Below are positions 58,352 through 64,000 of a DNA stretch of 64,000 nucleotides, piece by piece. Position 1 is the first letter of the stretch; the number at the start of each line of letters is the position of its first letter. A program made the translations under genes and the position numbers. Under the pieces are notes generated by a model that saw only the letters and a list, made by a program, of their open reading frames with translations, did no database searches and was not told the origin of the DNA. The stretch covers positions 1 through 64,000 of the forward strand of contig CANGUZ010000003.1 of NCBI GenBank assembly GCA_947457255.1. The letters are read 5' to 3'. The DNA comes from Flavobacteriaceae bacterium. Lineage in GTDB: Bacteria > Bacteroidota > Bacteroidia > Flavobacteriales > Flavobacteriaceae.

Positions 58352-59530
58352 TCATTTAAAAGCTGGAATTCCTGTTATGTCCATACCTGTAATCAATAAA
58401 TGAATATCATGCGTTCCTTCGTAGGTTATTACCGATTCTAAATTCATCATGTGACGCATAATAGAATATTCGCCTGTAATTCCCATTCCACCCAATATTT
58501 GTCTTGCCTCACGAGCGATATGAATTGCCATTTCTACATTGTTTCTTTTGGCCATAGAAATTTGAGCGGTAGTTGCTTTTCCTTCGTTTCTTAAAACACC
58601 TAAACGCCAAGTTAAGAGTTGAGCTTTCGTGATTTCGGTAATCATTTCGGCCAATTTTTTCTGTTGTAATTGAGTTCCAGCTATTGGTTTATCAAATTGG
58701 ATTCTTTCTTTAGCATATCGTAAAGCCGAATCATAACAATCCATTGCAGCTCCTATAGCTCCCCAAGCAATGCCATAACGAGCAGAATCTAAACAACCAA
58801 GCGGAGCGCCAAGTCCAGATTTATTGGGTAACAAATTTTCTTTAGGAACTTTTACATTATCAAAAATTAGTTCACCAGTTGCAGAAGCACGAAGCGACCA
58901 TTTATTATGAGTTTCTGGAGTAGTAAAACCTTCCATGCCACGTTCTACAATTAATCCGTGAATTCTGCCCTCTTCGTTTTTTGCCCAAACCACAGCTATG
59001 TCTGCAAAAGGCGCATTCGAAATCCACATTTTTGCACCATTTAACAGATAATGGTCTCCCATATCTTTAAAATTGGTAATCATACTTCCTGGATCAGAAC
59101 CATAATTGGGTTCGGTCAAGCCAAAACAACCCAAAAATTCTCCCGAAGCCAGTTTTGGTAAAAATTTCATGCGTTGTTCTTCGTTTCCGTATTTCCAAAT
59201 AGGATACATTACTAATGAAGACTGTACTGAAGCTGTAGAACGAACACCAGAATCGCCTCGTTCTATTTCTTGCATAATTAAACCGTATGAAATTTGGTCT
59301 AAGCCAGCTCCACCGTATTGCTCTGGAATATAAGGTCCAAATGCCCCAATTTCAGCCAAACCACTTATAATTTGTTTAGGAAATTCAGCACGTTGCGCAT
59401 ACTCTTCTATGATGGGAGAAACTTCTCGTTTTACCCATTCACGGGCAGCTTCACGAACTAATTTATGTTCTTCTGAAAGTAAATCATCTAATAAATAATA
59501 ATCTGGAGCTTGAAAAAGATCTGGTTTCAT
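58352..59530 (-). CDS. Acyl-CoA dehydrogenase (glutaryl-CoA dehydrogenase-like)
   Basis: GCFGLTEPNYGSDPGSMITNFKDMGDHYLLNGAKMWISNAP; QILGGMGITGEYSIMRHMMNLESVITYEGTHDIHLLITG. Confidence 0.92.
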   Translation of the reverse strand: MKPDLFQAPDYYLLDDLLSEEHKLVREAAREWVKREVSPIIEEYAQRAEFPKQIISGLAEIGAFGPYIPEQYGGAGLDQISYGLIMQEIERGDSGVRSTASVQSSLVMYPIWKYGNEEQRMKFLPKLASGEFLGCFGLTEPNYGSDPGSMITNFKDMGDHYLLNGAKMWISNAPFADIAVVWAKNEEGRIHGLIVERGMEGFTTPETHNKWSLRASATGELIFDNVKVPKENLLPNKSGLGAPLGCLDSARYGIAWGAIGAAMDCYDSALRYAKERIQFDKPIAGTQLQQKKLAEMITEITKAQLLTWRLGVLRNEGKATTAQISMAKRNNVEMAIHIAREARQILGGMGITGEYSIMRHMMNLESVITYEGTHDIHLLITGMDITGIPAFK

Positions 59531-59685
59531 GGTTTAGTCATTGCGAAAGCATCTCAGTAAAGTGAAGCCAACTTGTTAGTTATTGTTTTACAAATTTACA
59601 TAAAGAAGTTTAACAAAGTGATTAACAATTGTTATAATTATCATCTTTTTCAGTTAATTTTGTTCAACTCTATAGCATAATAGCA

Positions 59686-60399
59686 TCACATCTTCAAATA
59701 AAAGCCCCTTACCAACTCAACATATTCATCCGTATATTCATGTCTTGAAATTTCAATAACCAATTCGTTAGCATCTAAAACAGGAGGTTCAAATCGTTTG
59801 AAAGCTAGTAAACTTCGAATAATTTGGGTTTTATGTGATCCTTTAACTCTAGTAATTTTTACTGGAAAAAGTTCTACTGCAGCACACAAATCAATAAATC
59901 GTTCTTCTTCTTTATAAGGAATGATTACCGAAAAAATACCGTTTTCCGAAAGTAATAAATCTGCGGCTTCGATTAAATCCTCAAAAGGCAGTGCGTCTTG
60001 AAAGCGAGCTAAATCTCTTTGAGAATTTTCGGTTTTAAAATTTTCACTATAAAATGGAGGATTGGAAACGATTAAATCATAGTCATCTTCTGGTTCTTCC
60101 GCAAACTCATCCAAACCAGCATGAAAACAAAATAATCTGTCGCTCCATGGTGAATTTTCAAAATTATTAACAGCTTGTTCGTAGGCGTCTTCGTCAATTT
60201 CCAAAGCATCTATTTGCTCTGCATGGCTTCTTTGTGCCAGCATCAAAGCAATAATTCCAGTTCCAGTTCCAATGTCTAAAATACTAAAAGGATTGTTTTC
60301 TATTGGCGTCCAAGCACCAAGTAAAACACCATCCGTTCCAACTTTCATGGCGCATCGGTCTTGCTCAATAGAAAACTGTTTGAATTGGAATTTAGACAA
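59686..60399 (-). CDS. tRNA1(Val) (adenine-N6)-methyltransferase-like protein
   Basis: CAMKVGTDGVLLGAWTPIEN; ILDIGTGTGIIALMLAQRS; LIVSNPPFY. Confidence 0.9.
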   Translation of the reverse strand: MSKFQFKQFSIEQDRCAMKVGTDGVLLGAWTPIENNPFSILDIGTGTGIIALMLAQRSHAEQIDALEIDEDAYEQAVNNFENSPWSDRLFCFHAGLDEFAEEPEDDYDLIVSNPPFYSENFKTENSQRDLARFQDALPFEDLIEAADLLLSENGIFSVIIPYKEEERFIDLCAAVELFPVKITRVKGSHKTQIIRSLLAFKRFEPPVLDANELVIEISRHEYTDEYVELVRGFYLKM

Positions 60400-60488
60400 C
60401 TTAGATTTTTTAGAATATTAGACGATTTAGATTTCTTATAAAGTCGCAGATGTTTTTAATTATCTAAAAGCGGAGCGAATCTAAAAAT

Positions 60489-61013
60489 CTATAAATACAT
60501 TTCAATTAAGCCTTCTGGCAAATCCATGACAACTTTTTTGTTAGCCCTATCAATTTTCACTAAAAAAGCATCAATCATAGGAATTAAGATTTCAACTTCT
60601 CCGTTTAAAACTTCAAACAAAGGTTGTGCTGAAGTATCATTTACAGATTGAATGATTCCGAAAACGCCCAAACGTTTGTCTTCAATTTCAAAACCTATAA
60701 CTTCATGAAAATAGAATTTGTTACCTGAAAGTTTTGGCAACAATTTTAAGGGTAAATAGATAGCACAACCCAATAATCGGTCGGCTTCTTCTTCATTCTT
60801 TACATCTTCAAAGCGAATTCGAAGGAAGTCATTTTTGTGTAGTGAGCTATTTTCAATAAAAAATGGAACCAGATTGTTGTTGAATTCAACAAAAACTGAT
60901 TCCATATTCTCATATAACTCGGGTTCGTCTGTATCTAAATACGCTAGGACTTCACCTTTGAAACTAAATTTTTTTGCGATTTTACCTAAATAGAAACACT
61001 CTTCTTTACGCAT
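60489..61013 (-). CDS. rimM: Ribosome maturation factor RimM
   Basis: YLGKIAKKFSFKGEVLAYLDTDEPELYENMESVFV; adjacent to rpsP. Confidence 0.93.
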   Translation of the reverse strand: MRKEECFYLGKIAKKFSFKGEVLAYLDTDEPELYENMESVFVEFNNNLVPFFIENSSLHKNDFLRIRFEDVKNEEEADRLLGCAIYLPLKLLPKLSGNKFYFHEVIGFEIEDKRLGVFGIIQSVNDTSAQPLFEVLNGEVEILIPMIDAFLVKIDRANKKVVMDLPEGLIEMYL

Positions 61014-61028
61014 CTTCGCATCTAAAAT

Positions 61029-61646
61029 TTATGCTTCAGTTGTTTCATTAGCTGTATCTGCAGCCGGAGCTTCTACTTCTGCTTCTGCAACTACTTCTTC
61101 GTTAGCAACTTCTGCAACCACTTCCTCAGTAGCAGCTTCAACTTCAGCAACTTCTTCTTCAACAACAGGAGTAGCAGCAGCTATAGCATCAGCTTCAGCT
61201 TGAGCAGCAGCAGCTAAACGTTTTGCATTTACTTCTTTTTCGGCTTTCAACGCTTTAGCTTTAGCATCAGCTTGCGCTTTAGATAAACCTTCTTTTTTGT
61301 TGTCAACTTTTCCCGCTTTAGCTTCTAACCAAGCCGCTAATTTTGCATCAGCTTGTTCTTGGGTTAGCGCCCCTTTACGAATACCTCCGTCAAGGTGATG
61401 TTTCAACAATGCTCCTTTATAAGAAAGGATTGCTTTTGCTGTATCTGTAGGCTGAGCACCGTTGTGCAACCATTTTACTGCGCTATCTATATCTAAATCG
61501 ATAGTTGCAGGATTGGTATTTGGATTGTAAGTACCTATTTTTTCAAGGTATTTTCCATCTCTTTTTGAGCGAGCATCAGCCGCTACAACCCAGTAAAAAG
61601 GTTTTCCTTTTTTTCCGTGTCTTTGTAATCTAATTTTTACTGACAT
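61029..61646 (-). CDS. rpsP: 30S ribosomal protein S16 with long Ala/Glu/Val-rich C-terminal extension
   Basis: MSVKIRLQRHGKKGKPFYWVVAADARSKRDGKYLEKIGTYNP; tail ...EEEVAEVEAATEEVVAEVANEEVVAEAEVEAPAADTANETTEA. Confidence 0.97.
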   Translation of the reverse strand: MSVKIRLQRHGKKGKPFYWVVAADARSKRDGKYLEKIGTYNPNTNPATIDLDIDSAVKWLHNGAQPTDTAKAILSYKGALLKHHLDGGIRKGALTQEQADAKLAAWLEAKAGKVDNKKEGLSKAQADAKAKALKAEKEVNAKRLAAAAQAEADAIAAATPVVEEEVAEVEAATEEVVAEVANEEVVAEAEVEAPAADTANETTEA

Positions 61647-61695
61647 AATCGTATGATTAAATTTTGAGGTACTCGACCTCTGTTAATTAAGGGCG

Positions 61696-61703
61696 CAAAT
61701 ATA
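61696..61703 (-). promoter_or_regulatory. Candidate -7 element TATATTTG for rpsP-rimM
   Basis: CAAATATA on +, 50 bp upstream of rpsP ATG (61646). Confidence 0.55.
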
Positions 61704-61836
61704 GTCTTTTTTTTAAAGAATACAAACTATTAAATTACTCAATTAATTGATGTTAGTTAAATAATTATATTTTTTATGTTTTTTTTACCTGTTTTTACTT
61801 TAAAAAGTTATTTTTGTGGTATAAATAAAATTACAA

Positions 61837-62331
61837 ATGAATAAAGGAATCTATTTTTTATTGTTTTTGATAGCATTAACATCTTGTACTCAAGATATAT
61901 CTACAAATAACACTGGAGTATTACAAGGCGTAAAGGACAATGTAGGTTGGAGAGCTACGGATGCTAGAGCAACTGTTGAATCACCAAGTACCATAAGTAT
62001 TGAAGCGGTTACCATAAATGAAACTTTGACTTTAAACATTCCTTTACCGTCTAGATTTGTAAGTCCAAGAAACGGAATTGAACCATACGATTTAAGCAAA
62101 ATCAACAATGGAGATGTTACTTATTCTTTCGCTATTGATGGTGTTACAACAGATTATGAGTCAGATTTAAATATTGATAACCCAGGAATAATTGATATAA
62201 CAGAATATGATGGGCAAACCATTTCTGGAACCTTTAGATTTAATTTAAAAAATACCGATGACTCTTCTGAAGAAGCAGAAATAGTAAATTTTCAGTACGG
62301 TAATTTTTACAAAGTCCCTGTAAATAGATAA
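61837..62331 (+). CDS. Hypothetical lipoprotein (DUF6252-like)
   Basis: MNKGIYFLLFLIALTSCTQD lipobox; small beta-rich protein. Confidence 0.75.
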   Translation: MNKGIYFLLFLIALTSCTQDISTNNTGVLQGVKDNVGWRATDARATVESPSTISIEAVTINETLTLNIPLPSRFVSPRNGIEPYDLSKINNGDVTYSFAIDGVTTDYESDLNIDNPGIIDITEYDGQTISGTFRFNLKNTDDSSEEAEIVNFQYGNFYKVPVNR

Positions 62332-62355
62332 AGAATTAATTTAAAATATTTATCA

Positions 62356-62388
62356 AAACCATTTACATCTGTAAATGGTTTTTTTGTT
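62356..62388 (+). terminator. Rho-independent terminator
   Basis: AAACCATTTACA-TC-TGTAAATGGTTT-TTTT. Confidence 0.8.
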
Positions 62389-62444
62389 TTAATTAAACTT
62401 GTCATAAATAATCTAATACATAGTAGTTTAGAATAAAATATAAG

Positions 62445-62452
62445 TATATTTG
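62445..62452 (+). promoter_or_regulatory. Candidate -7 element TATATTTG for RRM protein gene
   Basis: Perfect TAnnTTTG, 23 bp upstream of ATG 62476. Confidence 0.55.
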
Positions 62453-62475
62453 TATACTATTTTAAAATAATAATT

Positions 62476-62835
62476 ATGAACATTTTTGTTGGAAGCCTTC
62501 CATTCAGTATTGAGGAAGCAGATTTAAGAGAGTCTTTTGAGGCTTACGGTGCAGTAGATTCTGTAAAAATTATTACTGATAAATTTACTGGAAGAAGTAA
62601 AGGATTTGGTTTTATTGAAATGTCAAATGATGAAGAAGCTCAGAAGGCAATCAACGAATTGAATGGCGCTACTGTTCAAGGACGTGCAATTGTAGTAAAC
62701 AAATCTGAACCAAAACCAGAAGGAGAAAGAAGAAGCTTCAACAACAACCGTGGTGGTGATTCACGTGGTGGTTATGGAGGAAACAGTCGTGGCGGTGATA
62801 ACCGTGGCGGTGGAGACAGAGGAGGAAGATATTAA
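62476..62835 (+). CDS. RRM-domain RNA-binding protein with RGG-rich C-terminus
   Basis: MNIFVGSLPFSIEEADLRESFEAYGAVDSVKIITDKFTGRSKGFGFIEM; GGDSRGGYGGNSRGGDNRGGGDRGGRY. Confidence 0.95.
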   Translation: MNIFVGSLPFSIEEADLRESFEAYGAVDSVKIITDKFTGRSKGFGFIEMSNDEEAQKAINELNGATVQGRAIVVNKSEPKPEGERRSFNNNRGGDSRGGYGGNSRGGDNRGGGDRGGRY

Positions 62836-62857
62836 TATTTTTTTCAATCATATATTT

Positions 62858-62890
62858 AAAAAGGTGTCAATTTACATTGACACCTTTTTT
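62858..62890 (+). terminator. Rho-independent terminator after RRM gene
   Basis: AAAGGTGTCAA-TTTACA-TTGACACCTTT-TTT. Confidence 0.85.
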
Positions 62891-62895
62891 GTTTT

Positions 62896-62932
62896 TCCTC
62901 ACTCCAGCCTTCTCCAAGGAGAGGGAGTTAAA
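62896..62932. repeat. Possible copy of a 'CCCTCACTCC...CTCCAAGGAGAGGGAG' intergenic palindromic repeat
   Basis: CCTCACTCCAGCCTTCTCCAAGGAGAGGGAG; CTCC/GGAG dyad, GC-rich island between two genes. Confidence 0.5.
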
Positions 62933-62944
62933 AGAGGATTTGAT

Positions 62945-64000
62945 TTATAGATTAGCAACTAACCAATCTCCAACTTCACTAGTTGAATATGATTTTGAAC
63001 CTTTTGCAGCTAAATCTTCTGTTACGATTCCTTGTTCTAACGATTTATTTACAACACTTCTTATTGCTTCTGCTTCTGCTGTTAATTTAAAAGCGTCTTC
63101 AAACATCATAGCTGCTGATAAAACAGTTGCTAGAGGGTTTGCAATATTCAAACCAGTTGCTTGAGGGTATGACCCGTGAATTGGTTCGTACAAAGAAGTA
63201 TGCTCACCAACAGACGCTGACGGCATTAATCCCATTGAACCTGAAATTACAGACGCTTCATCGGTTAAGATATCGCCAAATAAGTTTTCAGTAATTAACA
63301 CATCATAAGAGTTTGGCCATTGTACCAATCGCATGGCTACAGCATCTACAAATTCGTAGCTTACTGTCACTTCAGGATAGTCTTTTTCCATAGCCTGAAC
63401 GGTTTCTCTCCATAAACGTGAAGTTTCCAAAACGTTTGCTTTGTCTACACAACACAATTTTTTAGAACGTGTCATTGCCAATTCGAAACCTTTTTTAGCT
63501 AATCGTTGTACTTCTGCTCTTGTATAAACGCAGTTGTCGAAAGCCGTTTCTCCTCCGTCTTTTCGTCCTTTCTCACCAAAATAAATACCGCCAGTCAATT
63601 CTCTCAAGAAAACCAAATCAGTTCCTTCGATTCTTTCTCTTTTTAAAGGAGAATTATCAATCAAAGATGGAAAAGTAAAAGTTGGACGAACATTAGCAAA
63701 CAACCCTAATTTTTTACGCATCAATAACAAACCTTGTTCTGGACGAACAGGTGCGCTTGGATCGTTATCATACTTAGGATGTCCGATAGCTCCAAATAAA
63801 ACAGCGTCTGCTTTCATACAAATTTCGTGAGTTTCGTCAGGGTAAGGAACTCCAACAGCATCAATGGCACAAGCACCTGTAAGTGCTGGTGTCCAAACTA
63901 TTTCGTGATTGAATTTTTTTGCAATAGCGTCAGAAACTTTAACCGCTTCATTGATTACTTCTGGTCCGATTCCGTCTCCGGCTAAAAGGGCAATGTTTAA
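62945..64000 (-). CDS. leuB: 3-isopropylmalate dehydrogenase, N-terminus beyond window edge
   Basis: Track ORF starts at internal Met 63817; frame continues upstream: LNIALLAGDGIGPEVINEAVKVSDAIAKKFNHEIVWTPALTGACAIDAVGVPYPDETHEICMKADAVLFGAIGHPKYDNDPS. Confidence 0.95.
   Translation of the reverse strand, partial: LNIALLAGDGIGPEVINEAVKVSDAIAKKFNHEIVWTPALTGACAIDAVGVPYPDETHEICMKADAVLFGAIGHPKYDNDPSAPVRPEQGLLLMRKKLGLFANVRPTFTFPSLIDNSPLKRERIEGTDLVFLRELTGGIYFGEKGRKDGGETAFDNCVYTRAEVQRLAKKGFELAMTRSKKLCCVDKANVLETSRLWRETVQAMEKDYPEVTVSYEFVDAVAMRLVQWPNSYDVLITENLFGDILTDEASVISGSMGLMPSASVGEHTSLYEPIHGSYPQATGLNIANPLATVLSAAMMFEDAFKLTAEAEAIRSVVNKSLEQGIVTEDLAAKGSKSYSTSEVGDWLVANL

Noticed and set aside
59780-59810. 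GGTTCAAATCG T-loop-like string suggestive of a tRNA
   Set aside because: Lies inside the methyltransferase CDS with no cloverleaf; no tRNA found elsewhere in the window.
62750-63164. Plus ORFs 62750..62950 and 62877..63164
   Set aside because: Out-of-frame reading of the RGG tail and palindrome / antisense to leuB.

Overview
AT-rich Bacteroidota (Flavobacterium-like) chromosomal segment. From left to right: (1) a 5'-partial sprA gene (gliding/T9SS translocon). It occupies about 1-5128 on the minus strand and is missing from the supplied ORF track because it runs off the window and appears to start with TTG. It is followed by ruvA, maeB and an AsmA-like gene. (2) A complete starch/maltodextrin utilisation locus (about 11.2-30.3 kb): susC/susD/susE-like genes and a T9SS-sorted GH13 amylase on the minus strand, with a divergent lacI-type regulator, MFS sugar transporter, pgmB, GH65, GH31 and a GH13 lipoprotein on the plus strand. 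(3) A mosaic accessory stretch (about 32-52 kb) of unrelated small transcription units: S41 peptidase, WD40, DoxX, membrane-anchored wHTH regulator, RloA-like ATPase with membrane proteins, glycosyltransferase/phosphoesterase pair, DUF155, serine hydrolase, AraC regulator, TonB receptor, Crp, TspO. (4) A mevalonate/isoprenoid cluster containing a ParE-type toxin-antitoxin pair, then housekeeping genes (rluB-like, acyl-CoA dehydrogenase, trmN6-like, rimM, rpsP, RRM protein, partial leuB). The most unusual signal is a family of at least five non-coding interspersed repeats (A-E), all in the same orientation and confined to the 32-51 kb accessory region. They are built from 1-3 tandem ~35-40 nt hairpin modules whose stems show compensatory changes (GTGAT/ATCAC, GTGTC/GACAC, GTGGC/GCCAC), followed by a conserved 3' tail. 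I recognise no named family for this element. No tRNA, rRNA, CRISPR array or transposase gene was found.
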